DNA of 64,000 bases, from NCBI RefSeq assembly GCF_001907695.1, contig NZ_KV880638.1, forward strand, positions 868,882 to 932,881. The letters run 5' to 3'. Under the pieces are notes generated by a model. It saw only the letters and a list, made by a program, of their open reading frames with translations. It did no database searches and was not told the DNA's origin. Every line of letters starts with the position of its first letter. The stretch's first letter is position 1. The position numbers and the translations under genes are program-made. Origin of the DNA: Thalassospira sp. TSL5-1. Lineage in GTDB: Bacteria; Pseudomonadota; Alphaproteobacteria; Rhodospirillales; Thalassospiraceae. Positions 44,723 to 53,046 of this stretch are shown piece by piece.

Positions 44723-45139
44723 TCAGTCCAGTGGACTGCGGCGCATCTTTTTGACATCACCGCGTTTTTTCTTGGCATCCACCCGTTTGCGTTTGGCCGA
44801 CAGGGACGGGCGGGTTTTAACGCGGAATTTTTTGCGTTCGGCGGCCTTGCGCACCAGGTCGACGAACCGGTCAATCGCGTCCTGGCGATTACGTTCCTGG
44901 GTACGGAAACGCTGGGCATCAATGATGATTTCATCGCCATTGGTCAGGCGGTTGCCCGCCAGTTCGCGCAGGCGGTTGCGTACCCGGTCGGGCAGTTCGG
45001 TCAATTCGCTAACCCGCACGCGCATATGCACGGCGGTTGAAACCTTATTCACATTTTGCCCGCCTGGCCCTGATGCCCGGACAAAATGAAATTCCAGATG
45101 GCTTTCATCCAGAAAAAGGCCGTTGCCAACCTGAATCAT
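44723..45139 (-). CDS. arfB: Alternative ribosome-rescue factor ArfB (YaeJ)
   Basis: 138-residue peptidyl-tRNA hydrolase that frees ribosomes stalled without a stop codon. It carries the GGQ motif in FVRASGPGGQNVNKVSTAVHMRV near residue 25 and the required basic C-terminal tail (ARKAAERKKFRVKTRPSLSAKRKRVDAKKKRGDVKK), which enters the empty mRNA channel. The gene stands alone, upstream of the thioesterase gene on the same strand with a gap of 130 bases. Confidence 0.95.
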   Translation of the reverse strand: MIQVGNGLFLDESHLEFHFVRASGPGGQNVNKVSTAVHMRVRVSELTELPDRVRNRLRELAGNRLTNGDEIIIDAQRFRTQERNRQDAIDRFVDLVRKAAERKKFRVKTRPSLSAKRKRVDAKKKRGDVKKMRRSPLD

Positions 45140-45304
45140 GCCCGTGCTCCGGCACAGGAAAAGGGAAGGGAAGCGGGAAAAATGCGAAAATATGCCATGT
45201 CGTGTTGATAATGATTTGCAAATAGTTGAACTTTAGGGATGCTAGCCCTAGATTCAAAAGAATGAAACCCGCCAAATGGGCCGGGCGGTACAAGGAGCTG
45301 AATT

Positions 45305-45703
45305 TTGCATCCGGGACACCTTTTTGTTGCTTTGGGCTGGTTGTCGGTCGGACTGGGGGTGGCAGGGATTTTTCTGCCATTGCTGCCGACAACGCCCTTT
45401 ATGTTGCTGGCGGCCTGGGCCTTTGGCAAGGGGTCGCCGCGCCTGCATCGCTGGCTGCATGAACATCCGCGCCTGGGACCGCCCATTTTGCAATGGAAAC
45501 ATCACGGTGTGATCAGTCTGCGGGCCAAAATTATGGCGGCAGCAACATTTGCCGTGATGATTGGCATGTCGATGATTTTTGTTCAGGCCTATTGGGTACC
45601 GCTGGTGCAGTTGGCGGTGGCGATTCCGGTGTGCATTTTCCTGTTTTCCCGTCCGTCAGTTCCGCGCGCCCCCCTGCCAGAAAGTGATCATTCGGTTTCG
45701 TAA
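45305..45703 (+). CDS. YbaN-family (DUF454) inner-membrane protein
   Basis: 132 residues. The N-terminal segment [36 protein letters not shown] is the hallmark of DUF454/YbaN proteins. There are about three membrane helices, and the C-terminus is polar. The function of the family is unknown. It starts with TTG at 45305, supported by AAGGAG at 45291-45296; no in-frame ATG would keep the family N-terminus. It is convergent with the MerR gene. Confidence 0.85.
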   Translation: MHPGHLFVALGWLSVGLGVAGIFLPLLPTTPFMLLAAWAFGKGSPRLHRWLHEHPRLGPPILQWKHHGVISLRAKIMAAATFAVMIGMSMIFVQAYWVPLVQLAVAIPVCIFLFSRPSVPRAPLPESDHSVS

Positions 45704-45724
45704 GGCCCCAAAGCCCCAAAGCCC

Positions 45725-46105
45725 TCAGCCCGATTTGCGGCTGAGTTCCTGCTGGCAATTTTCCTCTAGCATATCAAGTTCTTCAAGGGTCGCATCAATA
45801 TCGGCGCGCTGTTTGCGCAGGGTATCACGGCGCTCGTCAATTTTGTCGATCAGGGTGGTCAACTGGGTGATCTCGCTGCGGTCGGTTTCATACAGGTCCA
45901 AAAGATCGCGAATTTCCTTGAGCGCAAATCCCAGCCGCTTGCCCCGCATGATCAGGCGCAGGCGCACCCGGTCACGCTGGCCATAAATGCGGGTTTGTCC
46001 CTGACGCTCGGGGGCGATCAGGCCCTGATCCTCGTAAAAGCGAATGGTGCGAGTGGTGACATCAAATTCGCGGGCGAGATCGGTAATCGAAAAACTGTCA
46101 GTCAT
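45725..46105 (-). CDS. MerR-family transcriptional regulator, LiuR-like
   Basis: 126-residue regulator. The MerR winged helix-turn-helix occupies residues 1-75 (SITDLAREFDVTTRTIRFYEDQGLIAPERQGQTRIYGQRDRVRLRLI). A coiled coil covers about 80-120 (ITQLTTLIDKIDERRDTLRKQRADIDATLEELDMLEENC). There are no metal-binding Cys as in MerR or CueR. It resembles LiuR-type regulators of branched-chain amino acid and acyl-CoA catabolism. A palindrome of the LiuR-box type lies 15 bases upstream of its start, suggesting autoregulation. No liu genes are adjacent. Confidence 0.85.
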   Translation of the reverse strand: MTDSFSITDLAREFDVTTRTIRFYEDQGLIAPERQGQTRIYGQRDRVRLRLIMRGKRLGFALKEIRDLLDLYETDRSEITQLTTLIDKIDERRDTLRKQRADIDATLEELDMLEENCQQELSRKSG

Positions 46106-46119
46106 GAAACATCTTTAAA

Positions 46120-46137
46120 GTTTACGCTTACGTAAAC
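46120..46137. promoter_or_regulatory. Candidate MerR/LiuR operator
   Basis: GTTTACG-CTTA-CGTAAAC: perfect 7-bp arms, 15-32 bases upstream of the MerR-family start. The TTACG...CGTAA core matches my recollection of LiuR-type sites. Likely autoregulatory. Confidence 0.6.
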
Positions 46138-46162
46138 GAAAACTACATGGTTTTGCCCGCAA

Positions 46163-47860
46163 TCACAATATGCTGTGCTCTTTGGGCAAATCGACATGGA
46201 AGGTGCTGCCTTCACCCGGTGCGCTTTCCACATGGATATTGCCGCCGTGGCGTTCGACGATTTTTTTGCAAAGCGCCAGACCAATACCTGTTCCGGCATA
46301 TTCGCCATAACCATGCAGGCGTTTGAAAATCTCGAAGATGCTGGTGTGATATTGCGGGTCGATGCCAATGCCATTATCGGAAACGGAAATGCGCCAGAAG
46401 CTTTCAAACTCGCGGGCAGAAATGCGGACCTCGGCATGGGCCGGGTCGCTGTATTTCAGGCCGTTTGACACCAGGTTTTGAAACAGCTGCAACAGCTGGC
46501 TGGGGTCGCCAATGACGACAGGCAGGTCTGGTTCGCGCATAACATTGCCTGCCGGGGCGGCCTCGGCGCGTTTAAGGTTGGCTTCGATCGCATCAAACAG
46601 ACCGGTTAACGGGACCGGCTGAAACGGTTTGCCATGTCGCCCGACCCGCGACAGGGTTAGCAAATCGTCAATCATGCGCTGCATGCGCTGGGTGCCATCC
46701 ACGGCGTAATGAATGAATTCGTCTGCCGTATCATCCAGTTGCCCGCGATAGCGCCGGGCCAGAAGCTGGGTGTAGCTTGAGACCATGCGCAGGGGTTCCT
46801 GCAAATCGTGCGACGCGGCATAGGCAAACTGTTCCAGTTCTGCATTGGAATTTTCCAATTCCTGCATGGTGTTCTGGATTTCAAGTTCGTGGCGTTTGCG
46901 TTGCGAAATATCGCGCAGGGTAATGATGTAATGATAGCGGCCATAGGCGGTAAAATGGCTGATCGCGACTTCCAGCGGAATATTGTGACCATTTGCCGGG
47001 CAGGCAAGAATTTCGATCACCCCGGTGCCAAGGTCGGTCAGAAGGCGGTCGCTGGGCGGTTTTGGGGGCGGATTATTGCCGCAGTCAGGCAGCAGAAACT
47101 GAATGATATTCTTGATTTCCGGGTCGCCCTGTGGCCCGCATAATTCTTGGGCGCGGGCATTGAGTGGTTCCAGGTTGCCATCTTCGGAGGCGACAAGAAT
47201 GGCATCAATCGTGTTTTGCAAAATGGCGCGCGTGCGGTCTTCGCTGCGGCGGGTTTGTGTTACAAGATCGGCCAGTTCGGCAGCCTGCCGACGCAATAGC
47301 TGGTCGCGCTGAACGGCTAGTGTGACATCGCGCACGGTGATGGCACAGATCACACCATCATTGGGAATGGATACGGGCTGAATACGGATGGATTGCTGCA
47401 TTTGCGGGAATTTTTGCGCAAATTGCGATTGGGGCCGTAATGGCAGCACCGATTTGTTCAGCGAGGGCGAAATCATCGCTGGCATCCCCAGCGACAGGCA
47501 GTCGGCAATCGCATTGTGAAGTCGGCGCGGCAGGGCCGTGCCAAAAACATCTTCCATGCTTTTGCCAAAAACTTCCTCGGCCTTAAGGCCGGCGGCCTGC
47601 TCCATCCAACTGTTCCAGAAGCATATTTTACCGTCATGTTTAACCGCGATGATGCCGACATCGCTGTTTTCCAGCAAGGCAAGAGACAGGTTTACATCTG
47701 GCGATGAATAGGGGGCGGATATGTTCGATGCTTGCGATATTTGTGAGGCTTGTGACGTTTCCGGTGTTTCGGGGGCTGCCTTTATATCGTGCGAAGCTGT
47801 CCCGCCGCTTTTTGCTGCAGAATGTTTTGTGTCGGTTGGGTCATGTTTGCCATCAGACAT
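46163..47860 (-). CDS. PAS-domain sensor histidine kinase
   Basis: About 565-residue cytosolic kinase without membrane helices. The first PAS-like domain lies near 65-180 (NSDVGIIAVKHDGKICFWNSWMEQAAGLKAEEVFG), followed by a short coiled coil and a second PAS near 215-335. The HisKA phosphoacceptor is in FAYAASHDLQEPLRMVSSYTQ near residue 355, and the HATPase domain has LVSNGLKY (N box), DNGIGIDPQ and GTGIGLALCKKIVERHGG. Start at 47860 with AAGGAG nine bases upstream; a GTG at 47899 is in frame. It is third in a unit with a response regulator and CheC, so it probably phosphorylates that regulator. Confidence 0.92.
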   Translation of the reverse strand: MSDGKHDPTDTKHSAAKSGGTASHDIKAAPETPETSQASQISQASNISAPYSSPDVNLSLALLENSDVGIIAVKHDGKICFWNSWMEQAAGLKAEEVFGKSMEDVFGTALPRRLHNAIADCLSLGMPAMISPSLNKSVLPLRPQSQFAQKFPQMQQSIRIQPVSIPNDGVICAITVRDVTLAVQRDQLLRRQAAELADLVTQTRRSEDRTRAILQNTIDAILVASEDGNLEPLNARAQELCGPQGDPEIKNIIQFLLPDCGNNPPPKPPSDRLLTDLGTGVIEILACPANGHNIPLEVAISHFTAYGRYHYIITLRDISQRKRHELEIQNTMQELENSNAELEQFAYAASHDLQEPLRMVSSYTQLLARRYRGQLDDTADEFIHYAVDGTQRMQRMIDDLLTLSRVGRHGKPFQPVPLTGLFDAIEANLKRAEAAPAGNVMREPDLPVVIGDPSQLLQLFQNLVSNGLKYSDPAHAEVRISAREFESFWRISVSDNGIGIDPQYHTSIFEIFKRLHGYGEYAGTGIGLALCKKIVERHGGNIHVESAPGEGSTFHVDLPKEHSIL

Positions 47861-47917
47861 GGCTTTGATGCTCCTTGCGGCCGGGAGTGCCGGTAGCACG
47901 GGGGCGCCGGAATAATC

Positions 47918-48550
47918 CTAGCTTAGTGCGTTCTGCAGATAGCGGTTTACCATCCGCTTTAAGGTCTGGATCGAATCCAGATCCATCACAAATAGCACAT
48001 ATCCGTCGATATCGTTTTCCCGCAGCATGAACTGAACATGCAGGATCAAAAGAAACGGAGCGCTTGTTTCCGTTTCCGGTGTGCCGGGCGGGCAGGTATC
48101 CGTCATCAGGTCGCGGGTTTCACATTTACGGAAAATCGGCATCGAACAATTGATGGGATGCCCGAGAATATTGGAAATACTGCCCAGGCAGGCATTGAGA
48201 ATGATATTGCCAACCTCCATCAGGGCTTCCTGTTCCAGGTCGCCAAGGCTGTCGAGCGGCACATCGACCTGCAACAGGCGGCGCACCAGCTCCAGGCTGC
48301 GTTTTTCGGGAAATACCAGCAGGGCATCGCCGTTAAACGGGCCATTGAAACTTTGCGTGACAGCGGAAACAACTTCACTGGGGGCTGCAATCAGGTTGGC
48401 ATCGGAAAAACGTTGCACAAAGCTGATTGAGGGGACGGTCAGTTCGACAGATTGATCCACCATTTCCGAGAGCGACGCCGCCGCCCGACCAACACCGATA
48501 TTGATCAGCTCGGTAATCGTGTCGCGTTCGAGATCGGATAAATCAATCAT
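47918..48550 (-). CDS. CheC-family phosphatase
   Basis: 210 residues of the CheC/CheX/FliY fold. Both phosphatase helices keep the E-x2-N signature: ELINIGVGRAAASLSEMV near residue 14 and EVGNIILNACLGSISNILG near residue 112. It should therefore dephosphorylate a CheY-like regulator. The start at 48550 lies within the end of the response regulator gene (8-base overlap), indicating coupled translation. Its location between a stand-alone receiver protein and a PAS kinase, with no other che genes around, points to a dedicated phosphorelay. Confidence 0.9.
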   Translation of the reverse strand: MIDLSDLERDTITELINIGVGRAAASLSEMVDQSVELTVPSISFVQRFSDANLIAAPSEVVSAVTQSFNGPFNGDALLVFPEKRSLELVRRLLQVDVPLDSLGDLEQEALMEVGNIILNACLGSISNILGHPINCSMPIFRKCETRDLMTDTCPPGTPETETSAPFLLILHVQFMLRENDIDGYVLFVMDLDSIQTLKRMVNRYLQNALS

Positions 48551-48920
48551 GAGCGGCTTCTTTGGCTGAGAAATAGGCGGTGATTTTTTCCTGGGTCGGC
48601 GGTTTGGCAATGAAATCCATGCCAAGGGCTTCGGCCTGCTTTTGAATATCCTGCTGGATATTGGCGGTCAGCAGGGCCACGGTGGCATCGGGGTGCTGTT
48701 GGCGGATAATGGCACCCAGTTCCAGCCCGTTTTTGCCCGGCATGTTAAAGTCGATGATAAAATAATCAAAACTTCTGGCGTCGGCCTTTTGTTGTGCGCT
48801 TTCGGCTTCGGCGGCTTCATCAATTGTCCAGTCGGGAAAACCGCTTTCGATAAAGGCCCTGATCAGAAGGCGGGCAAATTTGCTGTCATCAACCAAAAGA
48901 ACGGAACGGGGATATGACAT
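48543..48920 (-). CDS. Single-domain response regulator (CheY-like)
   Basis: 125-residue receiver domain without an output domain. All key residues are present: acidic pair LLVDDSKFARLL near residue 10, phosphoacceptor Asp in YFIIDFNMPGKNG near 57, Thr in VALLTAN near 85 and Lys in FIAKPPT near 107. The start at 48920 is supported by GAGGA upstream; an earlier in-frame ATG would add eight residues. First gene of the regulator-CheC-kinase unit. Output must be through protein contact. Confidence 0.92.
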   Translation of the reverse strand: MSYPRSVLLVDDSKFARLLIRAFIESGFPDWTIDEAAEAESAQQKADARSFDYFIIDFNMPGKNGLELGAIIRQQHPDATVALLTANIQQDIQKQAEALGMDFIAKPPTQEKITAYFSAKEAAHD

Positions 48921-49013
48921 GAAATCCTCAAATTGGTGCAGCACGAAGCTGGCGGAGCAAAAGACCTGGCCGTTTTATACAGGTGCAGGGGCATGTCAGT
49001 ATAGGCCAGATTG

Positions 49014-51533
49014 TCATACCTGTTCCAGTTGTTCCATCAAGGGCACGATTTCGGCAGGCGGCCGTGCTTCGGAGATCAGAAAACCCTGGACCTCGTCGCA
49101 GTTATGGGCGCGCAGGAATTCCAGCTGGTCGTGGGTTTCCACCCCTTCGGCAATCACGCGCAAACCAAGATTGCGCCCCATCAGGATGATGGTGTTGGTA
49201 ATCGCGGCATCGTCCGGGTCGGTGGTAATATCGCGAATAAAGGACCGGTCGATCTTGATGGAATTAATGGGCAGCCGTTTCAGATAGGTCAGGGATGAAT
49301 AGCCGGTGCCAAAATCGTCAATCGCGATCTGGACACCTAGCCTGCGGATTTCGTTTAGGATGGCAATGGCGCGGTTCATGCCCTGCAACATTACGGTTTC
49401 GGTAATTTCCAAAACCAGGCGCGATGCAGGAACACCCGTTTCGTGAAGAATATTGGCAACGGTTTCGGTGATCCGGCCTTCGATCAGTTGCCGCGTTGAC
49501 AGATTGACCGCTACCACAACTGGGCTGACCCCCTGGGCATCCCATTCAACGATCTGTTCACAAACGCGGCGTAGCACCCATTCGCCAATTTTTCCAATTA
49601 GTCCGGTTTCTTCGGCAATGGGAATAAACTGCATGGGGGAAACAAAACCGCGCCCCGGCCGGTTCCAGCGTAACAGGGCTTCCAGCCCCGAAAGGCGACC
49701 GGTCGCCAGATGTATTTTGGGTTGATAATAGACTTCAAACTGTTCGCGCTTGATGGCATCGCGCAGGTCGTTTTCCATTGCCAGCCGGGCAGCGGCACTT
49801 TCATTCATCATTTTGGTGAAGAAATGATAGGTCCCGCCGCCGCGTGCCTTGGCACTATACATGGCGGCATCGGCATTGCGCATCAGGGTGGCAAAATCAT
49901 CGCCATCCGCCGGGCTAAGGGCAATGCCGATGGAGGGAGTTACAAAAAGCTGCCGGCCCCGAATTTCAAAGGTGGGCGAGAAAGCGTCGATCACGGTTTG
50001 CGCCAGTGTTGCTGCTTCCTGGGTTTCGCTCAATTGCGGAATAATGATCAGGAATTCATCTCCGCCCAAACGGCCCAGTGTATCGTTGCGACGCATGATG
50101 TCCCGCAGGCGATTGGCCACTTCCTTAAGCAATAGATCACCAAAATCATGCCCGAGGCTGTCATTGATCAGTTTGAAACGGTCAAGGTCGATGAACAATA
50201 AGGCCGTCGCGATATCCCGGGGGATGTCGCCTTCTGTGCTGTTTGCTGTCAGGGTGTCGCAGCCTTGCAGGGCGTCGCGCAGGCTTAGTTCCAGCATCGC
50301 ACGATTGGGCAGATCGGTTAGCGGGTCGTGATTCGCCATATAAACCAGGCGTTCTTCGTAGCGGCGCTGTGCGGTTACATCATGAAACACGACGGTATAA
50401 AGCAGGTTGTCTTCAAGCTGCATGGGCTGGAAAACCGATGCCACCCGGATTTTGTTGCCATCGGCACATCGCAGGATCAGTTCGACGGAACGATCCAGCG
50501 CAGGCCGGAAAGACGTGCCGTTATTGTCGTTGCCGGTTCGTGCCAGAACCTCTGCCAGATTAAGCTGGGAAGCATCGACGATATAGTCCAGCAGATTGTG
50601 CCCGACCAGTTCGGCATCGGCGGGCAGGTGCAGCAATTGCAGGCAGGCCGGGTTGCATTGCAAAATCCGGCAATCCGAATCGATACTGATAATACCATCG
50701 GCGACGTTCTGCATGATGCCGCGCAGGCGGTTTTCCCGTTCGCGCAGGGTTTGTTCCGCTTCGCGCAGGCGCCACAGATTATCGTCAATTTCTGTGAGCA
50801 GGCCATTGGTGGAGTGGGCCAGCAAACCCAGTTCGTCCCTGGAATGGCTGTTGGGAATATCGACCTTGGTGGTGGCGGGGCTGCCCGGGTCTACCTGGCG
50901 CAGGGAATGCACAAGACGCAACAGGGGTTTGGTCAGGGTCAGATAGAAAAAGAAGGTCAGCGCAATGCCCAAAAGGAAATTGCGCACCAGCCCGGAAACC
51001 AGAATAACAACAGAGCGATTGATGAAACCGGCAGCAATAAGGCCGGTATCGACATCGATTTCAAGATAGCCAACCAGATCGGCGGAGTCGCCAACGGTTA
51101 GCGGGATCTCGTAATGCTGATTGTCGCCAAACATGATCGAGGTCAGCCAGTTCAGACTGGATGAAGATTGCTGGCGCTGTTTTTGGGCCAAAATATTGCC
51201 AAAATCATCGCGTATCAAAGCGTGATAGATCGGGTCATATTCAAACAGGCCCGAAACCACACGTTCTGCAAGGCTTTCATCCAGGCCATAGGCCGCCTGG
51301 GTGGCGGATTCGCGCACTGTCGAGAGAACCTGATTAACGGTGCGGTCAATCTGATTGCGCTCTCCGTGCAGGTCCCAGAAAATCTGAAGCGCACTAAAGC
51401 CAACACCAATCAGCAATGTAATTATAACAGCAGCGCGCGCCTGTTTGAATGACAGGCGATTTTGCCACTTCAGCCCAGCATTTTTCAGACTGGCCTCCGC
51501 TATCCACACCCCAAAAGATGGCTCTCCGACCAT
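49014..51533 (-). CDS. Membrane-bound HAMP-PAS-GGDEF-EAL protein
   Basis: About 839 residues. There is an N-terminal helix (AAVIITLLIGVGFSALQIFW), a periplasmic sensor of ~130 residues, a second helix (LVRNFLLGIALTFFFYLTL) and a HAMP-like linker. A PAS domain lies near 285-405, GGDEF near 410-590 with intact RLGGDEF, and EAL near 595-835 with LEALLRW and DDFGTGYSSLTYL intact. It may make and degrade c-di-GMP in response to an extracytoplasmic signal. Its first domain order resembles membrane sensors that control attachment or motility. The start is uncertain: 51533 is preferred, and an in-frame start at 51608 would add 25 residues. Confidence 0.9.
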   Translation of the reverse strand: MVGEPSFGVWIAEASLKNAGLKWQNRLSFKQARAAVIITLLIGVGFSALQIFWDLHGERNQIDRTVNQVLSTVRESATQAAYGLDESLAERVVSGLFEYDPIYHALIRDDFGNILAQKQRQQSSSSLNWLTSIMFGDNQHYEIPLTVGDSADLVGYLEIDVDTGLIAAGFINRSVVILVSGLVRNFLLGIALTFFFYLTLTKPLLRLVHSLRQVDPGSPATTKVDIPNSHSRDELGLLAHSTNGLLTEIDDNLWRLREAEQTLRERENRLRGIMQNVADGIISIDSDCRILQCNPACLQLLHLPADAELVGHNLLDYIVDASQLNLAEVLARTGNDNNGTSFRPALDRSVELILRCADGNKIRVASVFQPMQLEDNLLYTVVFHDVTAQRRYEERLVYMANHDPLTDLPNRAMLELSLRDALQGCDTLTANSTEGDIPRDIATALLFIDLDRFKLINDSLGHDFGDLLLKEVANRLRDIMRRNDTLGRLGGDEFLIIIPQLSETQEAATLAQTVIDAFSPTFEIRGRQLFVTPSIGIALSPADGDDFATLMRNADAAMYSAKARGGGTYHFFTKMMNESAAARLAMENDLRDAIKREQFEVYYQPKIHLATGRLSGLEALLRWNRPGRGFVSPMQFIPIAEETGLIGKIGEWVLRRVCEQIVEWDAQGVSPVVVAVNLSTRQLIEGRITETVANILHETGVPASRLVLEITETVMLQGMNRAIAILNEIRRLGVQIAIDDFGTGYSSLTYLKRLPINSIKIDRSFIRDITTDPDDAAITNTIILMGRNLGLRVIAEGVETHDQLEFLRAHNCDEVQGFLISEARPPAEIVPLMEQLEQV

Positions 51534-51836
51534 TTGATGATGGAAACAGTAGGATAAGGGCAGCAGAATTGCAATTGTTGCAAGGCTTATATCAGGGCAA
51601 AACGGCAAATTAATTTCGTATGGGTGGCGGTGTTTTTAGAATAATTACAGCCTTTTGTCCTTGCGCCGATATTGCAGGAAGGCGGGCGTTTCTCTTTAAT
51701 AGTACTAAAAAAAGTAGTGTTTTATTGGAGTTGCACACTGCTTCCCTGCGTGATAACCAATGCGCCGAGAGAGAGAATAGTAGGCCGACGGTGGGCGCAG
51801 CCGCCACAGGCCCCGCAACCTGTACGGAGTTACACC
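51534..51836. other. Intergenic region upstream of fdxA
   Basis: About 300 bases between the divergent GGDEF-EAL and ferredoxin genes. It is AT-rich in its first half and carries weak inverted repeats such as AGTACTA ... GTAGTG near 51700. Short frames here do not look coding. It presumably holds both promoters; I could not identify a specific operator. Confidence 0.45.
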
Positions 51837-52172
51837 ATGACCTATGTGGTGACGGAAAACTGCATCAAGTGTAAGTATCAGGACTGCGTCGAGGTTTGCC
51901 CCGTCGATTGCTTCTATGAAGGTGAAAACTTCCTGGTTATTCACCCTGACGAGTGCATTGACTGTGGTGTCTGCGAACCCGAATGTCCTGCAGAAGCCAT
52001 TATCCCCGATACCGAACCGAACCTGGATAACTGGCTCGAAATTAACCGCAAATTTGCCGAAATCTGGCCAAACATTACCCGTAAAGGGGATGCACCGTCA
52101 GATGCCGACGAATGGAACGGCAAGACAGGCAAAACCGAACTTCTGTCCGAGGCTCCCGGCACCGGGGACTGA
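51837..52172 (+). CDS. fdxA: 7Fe-type ferredoxin FdxA
   Basis: 111-residue electron carrier with one 3Fe-4S and one 4Fe-4S cluster. The cysteine pattern [19 protein letters not shown] and [13 protein letters not shown] is exactly that of FdxA, and the rest of the protein follows the Azotobacter-type ferredoxin I. Start at 51837, behind CGGAG. It is followed 285 bases later by carD, an order found in many alphaproteobacteria. Confidence 0.96.
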   Translation: MTYVVTENCIKCKYQDCVEVCPVDCFYEGENFLVIHPDECIDCGVCEPECPAEAIIPDTEPNLDNWLEINRKFAEIWPNITRKGDAPSDADEWNGKTGKTELLSEAPGTGD

Positions 52173-52237
52173 TCGGTTAACAGCCTGCAAGACCTTTGAA
52201 ATCGCGCGGAATCATATTCTGCGCATGGCAGCATTGA

Positions 52238-52272
52238 ACCGGCCGCACGGAAAAGTTCTGTGATCGGCCGGT
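52238..52272. repeat. Inverted repeat after fdxA
   Basis: ACCGGCCG and CGGCCGGT arms of eight bases with a 19-base loop, about 65 bases after the fdxA stop. No T-run follows. It may stabilise or end the fdxA message, but this is uncertain. Confidence 0.35.
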
Positions 52273-52457
52273 CAGTTGTGTTATGGTACTTCCTCGCGTT
52301 GAGGGCTCGGCAGGCTCCATTCCGCACTGTCGGATTTCCGTTTTATTACCTGTCTGTTACCGCGACTAAGCCAAAAGCATGGTCGTGTGGTGCCTTCGCG
52401 TCGATTGGACCAAGGTGTTTTATATGACCAGGCCGTTTGGGCCGGAAGGAAGCTTTG

Positions 52458-52958
52458 ATGTCGGATAAGTTGCCCTTTGCTGTTGGCGATTTTGTAGTTT
52501 ACCCCGCGCATGGTGTCGGCTGTGTTGACGGCCTCGAAACCCAGTCTATCGCAGGGCAGGAACTGCGCCTTTATGTGATCAGTTTTGATTCCAGCCGCAT
52601 GACGCTGCGCGTGCCGGTGAACAAGGTGGGCAACTCCGGACTGCGCAAGCTTTCCTCGAAAAAACAAATGGATTCCGCTCTTGTGACCCTGAAGGGTCGT
52701 GCGCGTGTTAAACGCACCATGTGGTCGCGTCGCGCACAGGAATACGAAGCCAAAATCAATTCCGGCGATCCGGTTTCCATTGCCGAGGTGGTGCGTGACT
52801 TGCATCGTTCGGCCACCCAGCCTGAGCAGTCCTTCTCCGAACGCCAGATTTACGAAGCTGCGTTTGAGCGTCTGGTAGACGAATTGGCCGCGATCGAAAA
52901 GATCGACAAGGACAAGGCATCGGGCAAGTTGGAAAAGCTGTTGCAGAAAGCAGCCTAA
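52458..52958 (+). CDS. carD: CarD-family transcriptional regulator
   Basis: 166-residue RNA polymerase-binding regulator (CarD/CdnL). The N-terminal RNAP-interaction domain opens with FAVGDFVVYPAHGVGCVDGLE. The basic C-terminal helical domain contains GRARVKRTMWSRRAQEYEAKINSGDP and FSERQIYEAAFERLVDELA. It stabilises open promoter complexes, especially at rRNA and housekeeping promoters. Start at 52458 with GGAAGGAAG upstream. A terminator follows, then a degenerate phosphatase-like gene. Confidence 0.96.
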   Translation: MSDKLPFAVGDFVVYPAHGVGCVDGLETQSIAGQELRLYVISFDSSRMTLRVPVNKVGNSGLRKLSSKKQMDSALVTLKGRARVKRTMWSRRAQEYEAKINSGDPVSIAEVVRDLHRSATQPEQSFSERQIYEAAFERLVDELAAIEKIDKDKASGKLEKLLQKAA

Positions 52959-52994
52959 TTCGCTTTTGCGAACGCCCTAAAGCATATACTTTCT

Positions 52995-53031
52995 AAAAAC
53001 CGGTCCGGGTATTATTCTTGGGCCGGTTTTT
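52995..53031 (+). terminator. Intrinsic terminator after carD
   Basis: AAAAACCGG and CCGGTTTTT arms around a 19-base loop, 40 bases after carD and 16 bases before the next start. The short distance means it may also act as a partial terminator in a carD-phosphatase-like transcript. Confidence 0.75.
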
Positions 53032-53046
53032 CATCAGGAGCATATC

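Noticed and set aside
46163..51533. A complete chemotaxis operon
   Set aside because: Only a receiver and a CheC are present. No CheA, CheW, CheR, CheB or receptor genes are found, so the unit is described as a separate relay.
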